Of a stretch of DNA of 64,000 nt, positions 36,618 through 47,242 are shown one piece after another. Below the pieces are notes generated by a model. It was not told the origin of the DNA. It was given only the letters and a program-made list of their open reading frames with translations, and did no database searches. This DNA comes from Maritimibacter sp. (GTDB lineage: Bacteria > Pseudomonadota > Alphaproteobacteria > Rhodobacterales > Rhodobacteraceae), in contig NZVC01000058.1 of the NCBI GenBank assembly GCA_002701395.1, forward strand, positions 62,001 through 126,000. The letters run 5' to 3'. Positions within the stretch are counted from its first letter, which is position 1; each line of letters begins with the position of its first letter. Made by a program: the position numbers and the translations under genes.

Positions 36618-37606
36618 TACCGCTCGGGTCCGTTCCACTGCCCGGCGTTGTAACGGTCGCCGTGGCACCAGCCGACCGGCAGGATTCTTTCGATCTCGGC
36701 CAGTTCGCTGTCGCCCAGCGTGATCTCGGTGCCGCGCACCAGTTCGCGGAAGTGGTCGGCGGTGCGGGTGCCGGGGATCGGGATGATGTTGTCCCCCTGC
36801 GCCAGCGTCCATGCAATGGCGATGGCGGCGGTGGGTTCGCCCATCTCGGATGCGAACTGGCGCAGCGCGTCGGTGTATTCAAGGTTCGGCGGCAGGGTAT
36901 CGGGCTGGAAGCGCGGGTTCCCCTTGAGGAATCCGATGCCTTCGACCTTTTCCAAGGACGGGGGCGTGTCCGTCAGCAGGCCCCGGCCCACCGGCGAGAA
37001 GGCGACAAGCGCCGCGCCAAGCTCTTTCGTCGCCTGCAGCAAGCCCAGTTCGGGCGCGCGGGTCGACAGCGAGTACTCGGACTGCACCGCCGCGATCGGC
37101 GTGGCGGCGGCGGCGCGGCGCAGGCTGGACGGCGCGATCTCGGAAAAGCCGATCGACTTGCACTTGCCCTTGGCCACCAACGCCTGCAGCGCCTCTGCGG
37201 CGTCTTCGATGGGCATGTCGGCCTGACGGCGGTGGACGTAATAAACCTCGACGCAGTCGACGCCCAGACGCTTGAGGCTGCCGTTCAGTTCGGCCTCGAG
37301 GTGGTCCAGATCGTTGCGGTAACAGCGGTTGCCGTCCGCGTCCTTGGTGATCCCGCCCTTGGTGGCGATGACGAAATGATCCTTCGCCCAAGGGTTGGCG
37401 GCCAGATACGCGCCGATGGTCTCTTCCGACTTGCCGCCTGCGTAGACGTTCGAGGTGTCGATGTGGGTGACGCCCAGTTCGACCGCCGCGTCCAGCACGC
37501 CAAAGCTTTCGTCCTGCGTGGTCGGTCCATAGAACGGCCCGAAGGACATCGCGCCGATCCCCAGCGGCGAAACCTCGGTCGTTCCCAGTTTGCGTTTCTG
37601 CATCAT
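36611..37606 (-). CDS. Aldo/keto reductase
   Basis: 331-residue (beta/alpha)8 NADPH oxidoreductase. N-terminal [18 protein letters not shown], active-site aspartate and tyrosine in HIDTSNVY, lysine in IATKGG and histidine in YYVHRR; the NADP-binding [14 protein letters not shown] is near the C-terminus. Closest to the AKR13/YakC-type family of reductases. Its start overlaps the cmk stop by four bases. Confidence 0.93.
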   Translation of the reverse strand: MMQKRKLGTTEVSPLGIGAMSFGPFYGPTTQDESFGVLDAAVELGVTHIDTSNVYAGGKSEETIGAYLAANPWAKDHFVIATKGGITKDADGNRCYRNDLDHLEAELNGSLKRLGVDCVEVYYVHRRQADMPIEDAAEALQALVAKGKCKSIGFSEIAPSSLRRAAAATPIAAVQSEYSLSTRAPELGLLQATKELGAALVAFSPVGRGLLTDTPPSLEKVEGIGFLKGNPRFQPDTLPPNLEYTDALRQFASEMGEPTAAIAIAWTLAQGDNIIPIPGTRTADHFRELVRGTEITLGDSELAEIERILPVGWCHGDRYNAGQWNGPERYC

Positions 37607-38229
37607 CCGTCTCCCCTCATCCTGCTTTCGATCTCGGCAATGGCGCGGGCCACTGCCTGTTCAATCGTCATGTCGCTGGTGTCGATCAGCATCGCATCCG
37701 GCGCCTGTGTCAACGGCGCGTCGGCCCGTCCGGTATCCCGCGCGTCGCGGGCCAGTTGGTCGGCCAGAACCTCGTCATAAGTCACCGCCAGCCCCTTGCC
37801 GGTCAGCTCAAGATGCCGCCGCGCCGCTCGCACCTCGGCAGAGGCCGTGACGAACAGTTTCGCGTCGGCATCCGGGCAGATGACCGTGCCGATGTCGCGC
37901 CCGTCCAGCACCGCGCCGCCGGGGCGGCGGGCGAACCCTTTCTGAAACGCCACCAGCGCCTTGCGCACGGCGGGCATCGCCGCCACGCGGCTGGCGGCCT
38001 CGGCCACCTGCGGCGTGCGCAACCCCTCGCGGTCCAGATCGGCAGGCACCAGCGCCTCGGCGGCGGTCAGCGCATCCTCGCCGTCCAGCGTCCGGGCGCC
38101 CACCGCGCGGTACAGCAGGCCGGTGTCGAGATGCGCGAACCCGAAATGGGCCGCCACCTGCTTCGAGATCGTGCCCTTGCCGGCGGCGGCGGGGCCGTCG
38201 ATGGCCACGGTGAACGGGCGGTTGGTCAT
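37603..38229 (-). CDS. cmk: (d)CMP kinase
   Basis: Phosphorylates CMP/dCMP. 208 residues: the P-loop [41 protein letters not shown] and a lid [10 protein letters not shown]-like segment are all present. Normal length. Starts four bases after aroA stops, a common aroA-cmk pair. Confidence 0.96.
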   Translation of the reverse strand: MTNRPFTVAIDGPAAAGKGTISKQVAAHFGFAHLDTGLLYRAVGARTLDGEDALTAAEALVPADLDREGLRTPQVAEAASRVAAMPAVRKALVAFQKGFARRPGGAVLDGRDIGTVICPDADAKLFVTASAEVRAARRHLELTGKGLAVTYDEVLADQLARDARDTGRADAPLTQAPDAMLIDTSDMTIEQAVARAIAEIESRMRGDG

Positions 38230-38233
38230 GGGC

Positions 38234-39586
38234 TTAGCGATTGGACCGCACCAGCTGTGCCCCGAGCGTGCCCATCAGCGGCTCGAAGATCGGGAAAGAG
38301 GTCGCGATCGGGCCGCTGTCGTCCACGCCGATGGGTTTCTCCGACGCCATGCCGCAGCACAGGAAGGACATCGCGATCCGGTGATCCAGCCGCGCCTCGG
38401 CGGTCGCGCCGCCGGGAACGCCGCCCGGTCCCATGCCGTGGACGATGAGGGTGTCTTCATCCTCTTCGATGGTGACGCCACAGGCCTCCAGCCCGCGCGC
38501 CATCGCGTCGATCCGGTCGCTTTCCTTCACGCGCAGTTCCTTCACGCCCTTCATCACGGTCTTGCCAGAGGCGAAGGACGCGACGACCGACAGGATCGGG
38601 TATTCGTCGATCATCGACGGCGCCCGTTCCGGCGGCACCTCGATGCCCTTCATGTCCGGCGAGAAGCGGGCGCGCAGGTCCGCGACGGGTTCGCCGCCCT
38701 CGGTGCGCTCGTTCTCGAACGTCAGGTCGGCGCCCATTTCCTTCAGCGTGGTGTACAAACCGGCACGGGTCGGGTTCAGGCCGATGTTCGGCACCAGCAC
38801 GTCCGACCCCTCGACGATCAACGCGGCGCAGACCGGGAACGCGGCCGAAGACGGATCGCGCGGCACGGCGATGGTCTGGGGTTTCAACTCGGGGCGGCCG
38901 GTCAGGGTGACGACGCGGCCCTCGTCGGTGTCCTCGACGGTAATCTCGGCCCCGAAGCCGGCCAGCATACGCTCGGTATGGTCGCGGGTCGGTTCCTTTT
39001 CGATCACCACGGTCTGGCCCGGCGCGTTCAACCCTGCCAGCAGCACGGCGGACTTCACCTGCGCCGAGGCCATCGGCAGCGTGTAAGTCACCGGAACCGG
39101 ATCGGCGGCGCCGACCAGCGTCATCGGCAGGCGCCCGCCCTCGCGGCCTACGGCTTGGCAGCCGAACAGCGACAGCGGGTCGGTGATGCGGCCCATCGGG
39201 CGCTTGCGCAGGCTGGCGTCGCCGGTGAAGGTCGCGGTGATCGGCGTGGTCGCCATCGTTCCCATGATCAGCCGCACCCCGGTGCCCGAGTTGCCGCAGT
39301 CGATCACATCCTCTGGCTCCGAGAAGCCGCCGACGCCGACGCCGTGCACGGTCCAGTCGCCGCCGCCATGTTCGATCACCTCGGCCCCGAAGGCGCGCAT
39401 CGCCTTGGCGGTGTCCAGCACGTCCTGCCCTTCCAGAAGGCCAGAGATCATCGTCTCGCCCACCGTCAGCGCGCCAAGGATCAGCGACCGGTGGCTGATC
39501 GACTTGTCGCCCGGCACGTCGGCGGTGCCTTTCAGCGGCCCGGACTTGCGGGCGGTCATAGGGGTGGCGGGGCCGTGGGACGACAT
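38234..39586 (-). CDS. aroA: 3-phosphoshikimate 1-carboxyvinyltransferase (EPSP synthase, class II)
   Basis: Sixth step of the shikimate pathway. 450 residues from ATG 39586 with GAGAGG upstream; a 45-codon in-frame upstream extension has no coding character. Class II marks: [50 protein letters not shown] and LDHRIAMS. In the PEP site the sequence is GNSGTG (98-103): Gly101 stands where the glyphosate-tolerant CP4 enzyme has Ala100. So this is a CP4-like class II enzyme with the ancestral glycine. Confidence 0.96.
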   Translation of the reverse strand: MSSHGPATPMTARKSGPLKGTADVPGDKSISHRSLILGALTVGETMISGLLEGQDVLDTAKAMRAFGAEVIEHGGGDWTVHGVGVGGFSEPEDVIDCGNSGTGVRLIMGTMATTPITATFTGDASLRKRPMGRITDPLSLFGCQAVGREGGRLPMTLVGAADPVPVTYTLPMASAQVKSAVLLAGLNAPGQTVVIEKEPTRDHTERMLAGFGAEITVEDTDEGRVVTLTGRPELKPQTIAVPRDPSSAAFPVCAALIVEGSDVLVPNIGLNPTRAGLYTTLKEMGADLTFENERTEGGEPVADLRARFSPDMKGIEVPPERAPSMIDEYPILSVVASFASGKTVMKGVKELRVKESDRIDAMARGLEACGVTIEEDEDTLIVHGMGPGGVPGGATAEARLDHRIAMSFLCCGMASEKPIGVDDSGPIATSFPIFEPLMGTLGAQLVRSNR

Positions 39587-39726
39587 CGGGGACCTCTCGT
39601 TGAACCGTTCCCCGGATAGCGAAACCCCGAAGGACAATCCACAGGCAATCAACCTGTTGCGAGTTCTGTCACCGCCAGGACCGCTGTGCGACGTCGTGCA
39701 GTCGCGCTTCGCTGATCGCATGTCCC

Positions 39727-39744
39727 GCCCGGCGGAACGCCGGG
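39727..39744. terminator. Short hairpin between trmB and aroA
   Basis: GCCCGGCG/CGCCGGGC stem with a 2-3 base loop in the 238-base gap between the two minus-strand genes; a second GC-rich palindrome lies at about 39757-39773. No U-tract. It may end trmB transcription weakly. Confidence 0.35.
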
Positions 39745-39824
39745 CAGCGCCGACCCGCCCCCATGGGGCGGCGCTATCGCGCCACCCCGCGGGTCTCTGC
39801 TGCCCTTGTCTCTTGGGACGCCCC

Positions 39825-40550
39825 CTACCCGGCCTTGCGGAAGGTCAGGTAATGCGGCGTCCGCCCCTCGCGCAGCGCTTTCTGTTCGTAGCGGGTCGAG
39901 TACCAATCGTCCCACGGCGTCCGCCAGTCGGCGGCGCGCTCGGCCTGCCATTCGAACCCGTGGCGCGGCACCTGTTCCAGCGTCTGACGCACGTAGTCCG
40001 GGATATCGGTGGCGACGCGAAACTCGGCACCCGGTTTCAACGCGCGCGCCAGCGGTTCCAGATGCTCGGGCGTCACGAAGCGGCGACGGTGGTGTTTCTT
40101 CTTGGGCCACGGGTCGGGGTACAGCAGGAACGCCTTTGCGACCGAAGCTTCGGGCAGCACGTCGAACAGATCGCGGACGTCGCCCGGATGGATGCGGATG
40201 TTCTCGACCCCGGCGTCGCGCATCTTGCCCAGCAGCATCGCGACACCGTTGATGAACGGCTCGCACCCGATGATGCCGACATCGGGGTTGGACGCGGCCT
40301 GATGCACCATGTGCTCGCCGCCGCCAAAGCCGATCTCCAGCCACAGATCGCGGCCGCCGAACAGGGCCTGAAGATCCAGCGGCGCGCGATCCGGGTTGAC
40401 GTCCCAGCCGACAGCGCCGGGGCTGAGGTCGGACAGGTCCTCTTCAAGGTATTCCTGTTGCCTGGGGCGCAGCGTTTTGCCATGCCGACGGCCATAGAAA
40501 TTGCGCCAAGGCGCTTGCGGATGCTTTTGATCGTTCTTCGTGTCGCTCAT
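39825..40550 (-). CDS. trmB: tRNA (guanine(46)-N7)-methyltransferase
   Basis: SAM-dependent tRNA methyltransferase. 241 residues: N-terminal [14 protein letters not shown], the SAM loop [32 protein letters not shown], the TrmB hallmark, and a C-terminal [13 protein letters not shown] with the catalytic TRYE. Gene is alone between aroA and a divergent DUF1326 gene. Confidence 0.96.
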   Translation of the reverse strand: MSDTKNDQKHPQAPWRNFYGRRHGKTLRPRQQEYLEEDLSDLSPGAVGWDVNPDRAPLDLQALFGGRDLWLEIGFGGGEHMVHQAASNPDVGIIGCEPFINGVAMLLGKMRDAGVENIRIHPGDVRDLFDVLPEASVAKAFLLYPDPWPKKKHHRRRFVTPEHLEPLARALKPGAEFRVATDIPDYVRQTLEQVPRHGFEWQAERAADWRTPWDDWYSTRYEQKALREGRTPHYLTFRKAG

Positions 40551-40623
40551 GGCCGCGCCTATGGCGCAGCCACCGCCCCGGGGTCAAGCACCAGACGGTC
40601 AGGCTGCACTGTTTGCTCCACGC

Positions 40624-40672
40624 GAACGACACTCTCGTTCTCGTGATTAAATTATGTTAACGTAACGTCAAC
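40624..40672. promoter_or_regulatory. Two inverted repeats in the trmB/DUF1326 divergent promoter
   Basis: GAACGA/TCGTTC with a 5-base spacer at 40624-40640, and GTTAACGTAACGTCAAC at 40656-40672, a 17-base palindrome with two mismatched pairs around the centre (GTTRACGTWACGTYAAC). The second lies 62 bases before the DUF1326 start in a locally AT-rich stretch. Both look like operator sites; no regulator gene is adjacent. Confidence 0.5.
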
Positions 40673-40734
40673 CTCATCGCGTGGCGTCACGAGTTCAGCG
40701 GTTCCATTCCGGCCAACCAATAGGGGAAAACACC

Positions 40735-41373
40735 ATGTCCAACTGGGAAATCCACGGGCACGAGCTCGTGACCTGCAATTGCGTGTACGCTTGCCCATGC
40801 CAGTTCAACGCGTTGCCCGACAAGGGCCACTGCGAGGCGGCGGTTCTTTACGAGATCGACAAGGGCCACCACGGCGACACAAAGCTGGACGGTTTGCGGC
40901 TGGGCATTCTGTACAAGTGGCCGGGCGCCGTGCACGAGGGCGATGGCACAATGCAGATCTTCGTCGACGACCGCGCGACCGACGAACAGGCGACCGCGCT
41001 AGAAGCGATCGCCAGCGGCGAAGACACCGAGGATTTCGCGACCATGTGGTGGATCTTCCATGCGATGGCGCCCAACCGGCTTCCGACGGAACGCGCCGCG
41101 ATTTCGCTGGATGTCGACATCGAAGAACGGACTGGCAAAGGTCGCGTCGGTGATGCGTTCTCGCTGAGTGCCGAGCCGATCCGCAACCCGGTCACAGGCG
41201 ACACGCACCGCGTCCGGATCGATCTGCCGAATGGGTTCGAGTACCGCATCGCCGAGATCGGGTCCGGCACCGCCAATGTGACGGCCGACATCAAGATCGA
41301 CGGGATCGACGGCACCTACGCCCAGATGGCGGAACTGCACATTTCGGGCACCGGCGTGCTTGAAGCCGCCTGA
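40735..41373 (+). CDS. DUF1326 domain protein
   Basis: 212-residue soluble protein. The N-terminus carries four closely placed cysteines (CNCVYACPC), the mark of DUF1326 and a likely metal or redox site. The rest is beta-rich (SLDVDIEERTGKGRVGD, VRIDLPNGFEYRIAE). AGGGGAAAA precedes the ATG. It is followed after four bases by the DUF2182 membrane protein; these two families often pair, suggesting a joint metal-handling function (inference). Confidence 0.9.
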   Translation: MSNWEIHGHELVTCNCVYACPCQFNALPDKGHCEAAVLYEIDKGHHGDTKLDGLRLGILYKWPGAVHEGDGTMQIFVDDRATDEQATALEAIASGEDTEDFATMWWIFHAMAPNRLPTERAAISLDVDIEERTGKGRVGDAFSLSAEPIRNPVTGDTHRVRIDLPNGFEYRIAEIGSGTANVTADIKIDGIDGTYAQMAELHISGTGVLEAA

Positions 41374-41377
41374 CGCC

Positions 41378-42184
41378 ATGCGCGGCGGATGGGTAGAGGT
41401 CGCGCTTCGGCGCGACCGCGCGCTGCTGGTCGGCGCGATGGGCGTCCTGTTCCTGCTGGCGGGCCTTTACACGATCTTCGGTGTCGGCATGTCGATGTCG
41501 GCGCTGGACATGACCCGGATGGCGGGCATGACCGACATGCCATCATTGCGGACGCCGGGCGCATGGTCAGCGGGCTTCACGGTGCTGATCGTCCTGATGT
41601 GGTGGGTGATGATGGTGGCGATGATGCTACCGTCCGTCGCGCCAGTGATCCTGCTATATGCTGCGCTGATCCGGCGATCTTCCACCCCGGACCGCGCGCG
41701 GAACCTTGGTGCAAGCTTCCTTGCCGGCTATTTGCTGGCATGGTTGGGCTTTAGCCTAGGTGCTGCGCTCTGTCAGTGGGCGCTGGAATACGCCGGGGTC
41801 GTCTCGGCTTCGATGATGACGCTGCTCGACACGCGGCTGGGCGCGGTCGTGCTGATCGCGGCGGGGGCGTTCCAGTTCACACCTTTGAAAGACAGCTGCC
41901 TGTCACAGTGCCGATCCCCCGCGAAATTCCTGTCAGAGCGTCATCGCCCCGGCCTGCGGGGCGCGCTGGTGATGGGGCTTGAACACGGGACCTACTGCCT
42001 TGGCTGCTGTTGGGGGCTGATGGCCCTGCTGTTCGTCGGCGGCATCATGAACCTGTACTGGATCGTGGGGCTTGCAGCGTTGGTCGCACTGGAAAAGCTG
42101 ACACCGCACGGACGCCTGATCTCGCGCATCGCGGGCGCGGCGTTGGTGGCGTGGGGACTGTCGCTGCTCGCGGGGCTGACCTAG
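41378..42184 (+). CDS. DUF2182 putative metal-binding membrane protein
   Basis: 268 residues with about seven hydrophobic segments. Family marks are MWWVMMVAMMLPSVAPVILLYA in the second helix region, CLSQCRSP, and GLEHGTYCLGCCWGLM, which together place cysteines, a histidine and many methionines near the membrane. These suggest transition-metal binding, possibly copper (inference from residue types). ATG 41378 starts four bases after the DUF1326 stop. Confidence 0.9.
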   Translation: MRGGWVEVALRRDRALLVGAMGVLFLLAGLYTIFGVGMSMSALDMTRMAGMTDMPSLRTPGAWSAGFTVLIVLMWWVMMVAMMLPSVAPVILLYAALIRRSSTPDRARNLGASFLAGYLLAWLGFSLGAALCQWALEYAGVVSASMMTLLDTRLGAVVLIAAGAFQFTPLKDSCLSQCRSPAKFLSERHRPGLRGALVMGLEHGTYCLGCCWGLMALLFVGGIMNLYWIVGLAALVALEKLTPHGRLISRIAGAALVAWGLSLLAGLT

Positions 42185-42190
42185 GCCGGT

Positions 42191-42655
42191 CTAGCCACGG
42201 CCGCGATAGGTCGGCACACCCTGATCGGGTATCCAAGCGCCTTCGGGGGCCGGGCCGGTCTGCCAGAAGACGTCGATCGGGATCCCGCCGCGCGGATACC
42301 AATAGGCGCCGATGCGCAGCCATTCGGGCGACAGCAGTTCGACCAGCCGGCTGGCGATCTCCATCGTGCAATCTTCGTGGAAGGCGCCGTGATTGCGGAA
42401 GGAATGCAAAAACAGCTTGAGCGACTTGGATTCCACCAGCCAGTCGCCGGGGATGTAGTCGATCACGATGTGGGCAAAGTCGGGCTGCCCCGTCATCGGG
42501 CACAGCGAGGTAAACTCGGGCGCGGTGAACCGCACCGCGGCGCCCTGCCCCTTGGAACCGAAGGGCACCCGTTCCAGCACCGCCTCGGACGGCGACGCGG
42601 GAAGCGCGGTGTGAGCGCCAAGTTGTGAAAGGCCCGATACGTCGGTTTTCGCCAT
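42191..42655 (-). CDS. queF: NADPH-dependent 7-cyano-7-deazaguanine reductase
   Basis: Makes preQ1 for queuosine tRNA modification. 154 residues, the short unimodular type: [20 protein letters not shown] with the catalytic cysteine, [15 protein letters not shown], and [10 protein letters not shown]. Other queuosine genes are not in the window. It lies just after metK on the same strand. Confidence 0.96.
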   Translation of the reverse strand: MAKTDVSGLSQLGAHTALPASPSEAVLERVPFGSKGQGAAVRFTAPEFTSLCPMTGQPDFAHIVIDYIPGDWLVESKSLKLFLHSFRNHGAFHEDCTMEIASRLVELLSPEWLRIGAYWYPRGGIPIDVFWQTGPAPEGAWIPDQGVPTYRGRG

Positions 42656-42681
42656 GTACCGGGCCCTCCCGTTTCAGTGGA

Positions 42682-43848
<1,167 letters not shown>

Positions 43849-43851
43849 GAG

Positions 43852-43897
43852 TGCTCCATTGGAATGTAGGCCGACCACGCCAGGAAGCCGTTGTGGC
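43852..43897 (-). ncRNA. SAM/SAH riboswitch controlling metK
   Basis: On the metK strand the leader reads CCACAACGGCTTCCTGGCGTGG (43896-43875 in two halves, arm CCAC...GTGG), then after a loop CCAATGGAGCA (43862-43852). These are the near-invariant core, hairpin and pseudoknot strand of the SAM/SAH riboswitch class found in front of metK in Rhodobacterales. The pseudoknot strand includes GGAG, the ribosome site of metK, so ligand binding would hide it and block translation. Confidence 0.9.
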
Positions 43898-43914
43898 GGC
43901 ACATTCCAATTGGG

Positions 43915-45459
43915 TTATCTTTGTGGCGAACTCGCGTCAATGGCGTTGCGGCGGCGCAGCACGATTAGCCCCGAAAGCCCCGCCAACAAAACAAAGAACA
44001 CGGGCCAATCCCCGGTATTCGCGTAGATTGTCGGCGGAAGTGGACTGGGAAGGGGTGAATCAAGCCAACCGGCCTCGTTCAGCGGGATCGACGCCACAAT
44101 TTCGCCACGCGCATCAATCACCGCCGAGACGCCGGTATTCGCGGCCCGCACCATCGGCAGGCCCTGCTCGACCGCGCGCAGCCGCGCTTGCGCCAGATGC
44201 TGATACGGCCCCGAGACCTTGCCGAACCATGCGTCGTTGGTGATCTGCAAAAGCCAGCCGGGCCGCGCGGGCGCCGCGTTGACGTCCTGCGGGAAGATCG
44301 CCTCGTAGCAGATCAGCGGCAGCGCGCTGCCCAGCGGCCCCAGATCCAGAAGCTGCGGCCCCGGCCCGGAACTATAGCCAAAGCCCATGCTGGATCCGAA
44401 CAGCGTCATGCCGACCGTGTCGAACATCGACGACAGCGGCAGATATTCCCCGAACGGGACAAGGTGATACTTGTCGTACAGATCGGCGACGACGCCCTCG
44501 CCATCCAGCACGATCAGACTGTTGAAGGCGTCCGCCCCCTCCCACCGCTGAATGCCCAGCACCACCGGCACCCCGCCTGCGGCCTGCGCGACCCGCATAA
44601 GAAGCGGTTCGGCGTTATTCAGAACCGTGGGGATCGCGGTTTCCGGCCAGATCACAAGGTCGGGCCGCCCGTCGGCGCCCGCAGCCGTGTATTCCAGCTG
44701 TCGGCGGAAGAAAGTCGTCGCGTGGTCCGGGTCCCATTTCAGGTGCTGCGCCGCGTTGGGCTGCACCAAGCGGACCACCTGCGGCGATTCAACCGCCGGG
44801 ACCGGCTGTGCCGCCTGCCACAAGCCAAGCCCGTACAGCACCGCGAAGGGCAAGAGCGCCAGACCCGCCCGGCGCCAGCTGGGCCATGCCGCCGACACAA
44901 GGGCTGCCGCAAGAACCGTCAGAAACGTGAGCCCGACCGGCCCGACCCACGCCACCAGCTGCATCGGACCCCAACCGACCCACACATGACCGATCATCGC
45001 CCACGGAAAGCCGGTCAGAATGTAAGACCGCGTCAGTTCGACGGAGGCCAGCGCAAGGGCGAAGGCCACCGCCTGCCCCCAGCGGCCAGCCCCCCGCCCG
45101 ATCCAGTGCGCCAGCGCAAAGGCCGCGCCCCAGAACAGGGCGAACCCACCCGCCATGAAGACCAACGCGAAGGGCGCCATCCAGCCGTGGCGGGCGATGT
45201 CGACGAAGAACGGCTCGACGATCCAGAACAGCGACGCCGCGAAGTAGCCCGCGCCAAAGCTCCAGCCGACCCACGCAGCGCCCCGCACCGTCGATGTGAG
45301 TACAAAGAAGCGGAACACCAAGGCCAGCGCCGCAAGCGTCGCCCAAGGCAGGCCCACGGGCGCCTGCCCCAGCGCAGCCAGCGCGCCCAGAAGGATCGCC
45401 GCCGGCATGGACCGGCGCGCGAAAAGACCCTTCCGCGACGCTACTGCGGTTTCACTCAC
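43915..45459 (-). CDS. lnt: Apolipoprotein N-acyltransferase
   Basis: Last step of lipoprotein maturation in the inner membrane. 514 residues: about six N-terminal membrane helices (to about residue 200), a periplasmic nitrilase-like domain, and a C-terminal helix. Catalytic triad: Glu in WPETAIP, Lys in DKYHLVPFGEY, Cys in LICYEAIF. The GTG at 45459 overlaps the corC stop (GTGAGTGA); a longer form starting at 45483 cannot be excluded. Confidence 0.93.
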   Translation of the reverse strand: MSETAVASRKGLFARRSMPAAILLGALAALGQAPVGLPWATLAALALVFRFFVLTSTVRGAAWVGWSFGAGYFAASLFWIVEPFFVDIARHGWMAPFALVFMAGGFALFWGAAFALAHWIGRGAGRWGQAVAFALALASVELTRSYILTGFPWAMIGHVWVGWGPMQLVAWVGPVGLTFLTVLAAALVSAAWPSWRRAGLALLPFAVLYGLGLWQAAQPVPAVESPQVVRLVQPNAAQHLKWDPDHATTFFRRQLEYTAAGADGRPDLVIWPETAIPTVLNNAEPLLMRVAQAAGGVPVVLGIQRWEGADAFNSLIVLDGEGVVADLYDKYHLVPFGEYLPLSSMFDTVGMTLFGSSMGFGYSSGPGPQLLDLGPLGSALPLICYEAIFPQDVNAAPARPGWLLQITNDAWFGKVSGPYQHLAQARLRAVEQGLPMVRAANTGVSAVIDARGEIVASIPLNEAGWLDSPLPSPLPPTIYANTGDWPVFFVLLAGLSGLIVLRRRNAIDASSPQR

Positions 45460-46345
45460 CCGCGACCTGCGGCAGCCTGACACGCAGACGCTTGATCCGG
45501 CGCGGGTCGGCGTCGACGACGACGAACTCGACCCCTGCAGGGTGCGGGATCATCTCGCCACGCGCCGGCACGCGGCCGGAGAGCATGAAAACCAACCCGC
45601 CAAGCGTGTCGATCTCTTCCTGTTCCTCGTCATCCGCAAGGGACAGGCCGATCTCGTGCTCGAACTCTTCCAGCGGCGCCGTGGCCTGTGCAAGGTAGAC
45701 GCCGGGTTTCTCCTTCGTCCAAAGCTGATCTTCCTCGGTGTCGTGTTCGTCCTCGATCTCGCCGATGACCTGTTCGATCAGGTCCTCGATGGTCACAAGG
45801 CCGTCGACCCCACCGTATTCGTCGATCACCAGCGCAAGGTGCATCCGCTGCGTCTGCATCTTCTGCAGCAGCACGCCGATCGGCATCGACGGCGGCGCGA
45901 ACAGCAGCGGCCGCAGCATCTTGCGAAGGTTGAAGGGAATGCCGTCGCCGTTGAACCCGTGGGTCAGGGCAAAGTCCTTCAGGTGGACCATGCCCAGCGG
46001 CGTGTCGAGCGTGCCTTCGAACACCGGAAGACGCGTCAGCCCGCTTTCGCGGAACACGGCCACCAGTTCCTCCATCGAGATTTCGATGGGGACCGACACG
46101 ATCTCGGATTTCGGGATCGCGACGTCCTCGACCCGCATCCTGCGCAGGTTGAGCATACCAAGAGCCGCGCCGGCCTGAGCCGACCCGTTCGGGGTCCCGT
46201 CGGTTTCATCTGAATCTTCCAGCTCGACATCCGTCGGGCCGTTCAGGGCTTTCTTGAACCAGGTAAATAACCCGCCCTGCCCGTTCTCTATCTGATCCTG
46301 CGCGCTTTGCGCTGCGCTAGAGGACCCGCTATCCGCGTCGCCCAT
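45452..46345 (-). CDS. CorC/HlyC-type CBS-domain protein
   Basis: 297 residues. After a variable N-terminus (1-65), two CBS domains occupy about 75-195 (RVEDVAIPKSEIVSVPIEIS..., DEYGGVDGLVTIEDLIEQVIGEI), followed by the CorC/HlyC domain from about 215. No DUF21 membrane domain, so it is the soluble CorC type, which acts with metal-ion transport or membrane stress in other bacteria. Order ybeY-corC-lnt is conserved in alphaproteobacteria. Confidence 0.92.
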   Translation of the reverse strand: MGDADSGSSSAAQSAQDQIENGQGGLFTWFKKALNGPTDVELEDSDETDGTPNGSAQAGAALGMLNLRRMRVEDVAIPKSEIVSVPIEISMEELVAVFRESGLTRLPVFEGTLDTPLGMVHLKDFALTHGFNGDGIPFNLRKMLRPLLFAPPSMPIGVLLQKMQTQRMHLALVIDEYGGVDGLVTIEDLIEQVIGEIEDEHDTEEDQLWTKEKPGVYLAQATAPLEEFEHEIGLSLADDEEQEEIDTLGGLVFMLSGRVPARGEMIPHPAGVEFVVVDADPRRIKRLRVRLPQVAGE

Positions 46346-46386
46346 CTGTCCTTTCCAAGAAACGCGAGCCGCTGCGGCCCGCGCCG

Positions 46387-46866
46387 CTAATATGGGTCTG
46401 GAAGCCCCAAGGTTGCAAGTATCTCGACCTCAAGACTTTCCATCAATTCCGCATCCGCGTCGTCGATGTGGTCGAAGCCCAACAGATGCAGGACTCCGTG
46501 CACCACCAGATGGGTCACATGGTCCTCGACGGGGCGCCCCGCCTCGGCAGCTTCGCGCCGACAGGTTTCCACCGCAATGGCGATGTCGCCCAGTTCCCCG
46601 GCCTCTGGCGGATCGGGACGTTCGCCTGCGAATTCCGACGCGCGTTCCTCGGACGGCCATGACAGGACGTTGGTCGGCGTGGGCTTGTCGCGGAAGTCCG
46701 CATTCAACACGGCGATGCGGGCGTCGTCGCAGCCCAGAACCGCCGTTTCGAAGTCATCGGGATCAAGCCCAAGGTGACGCAGGGTCGCCGTTTCCGCACG
46801 CGCGGCCAACTGTTCCAGCTTCAGCGTCTCCCAGTCGGGGGCTTCGATCACAACATCCACGGTCAT
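46387..46866 (-). CDS. ybeY: Endoribonuclease YbeY
   Basis: Zinc-dependent RNase for 16S rRNA 3'-end maturation and ribosome quality control. 159 residues from ATG 46866, with CTGGCGGA just upstream. Signature HGVLHLLGFDH binds zinc; LNADFRDKPTPTNVLSWP and GELGDIAIAVE are typical. An upstream in-frame ATG at 46941 lacks support. Confidence 0.95.
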   Translation of the reverse strand: MTVDVVIEAPDWETLKLEQLAARAETATLRHLGLDPDDFETAVLGCDDARIAVLNADFRDKPTPTNVLSWPSEERASEFAGERPDPPEAGELGDIAIAVETCRREAAEAGRPVEDHVTHLVVHGVLHLLGFDHIDDADAELMESLEVEILATLGLPDPY

Positions 46867-47105
46867 TCCGCCAGTGATGCCAAGCCGCCCCGAAAGTAAA
46901 GCCCGCCGCGGCATCCGCGCCACGATCCCGCGGAAAATCATTAAAGCCAGCGTTATTAAACGGACCTTAGGACAGGGATTGTTAAGCTGCTACCGGATAA
47001 CACGCGGCGGATTTTGACTATCCGCACCGTGAAGGAGACGTTGAATGCGGAAGGCTCGGGCAATCCCGCCCGGCCCTACAGGAGCCTACAGGAGACAAAC
47101 CCGCA

Positions 47106-47219
47106 ATGTACGTGACCGTCCTGTATCGCAACACATGCCTGCAGATGTACCTGCGGCCCGCGCGGGCTGTTCGCAGGTCCGTGCGCCCGGCGCCGCTGCT
47201 GCGGCTGATCGCCGGCTAA
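47106..47219 (+). CDS. Possible 37-codon small protein
   Basis: MYVTVLYRNTCLQMYLRPAR..., a basic arginine-rich peptide on the plus strand, convergent with the CDF gene. A perfect tandem repeat CCTACAGGAG at 47075-47084 and 47085-47094 puts two AGGAG sites before the ATG, the nearer 12 bases away. A second possible start at 47045 (AAGGAG upstream) uses another frame. No family recognised; it may be a leader peptide or chance. Confidence 0.3.
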   Translation: MYVTVLYRNTCLQMYLRPARAVRRSVRPAPLLRLIAG

Positions 47220-47242
47220 GCCCACGAAGCAGAAACGCTGGC

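Noticed and set aside
39587-39721. 45-codon N-terminal extension of aroA
   Set aside because: Lacks coding character; the AroA N-terminus and a ribosome site place the start at 39586.
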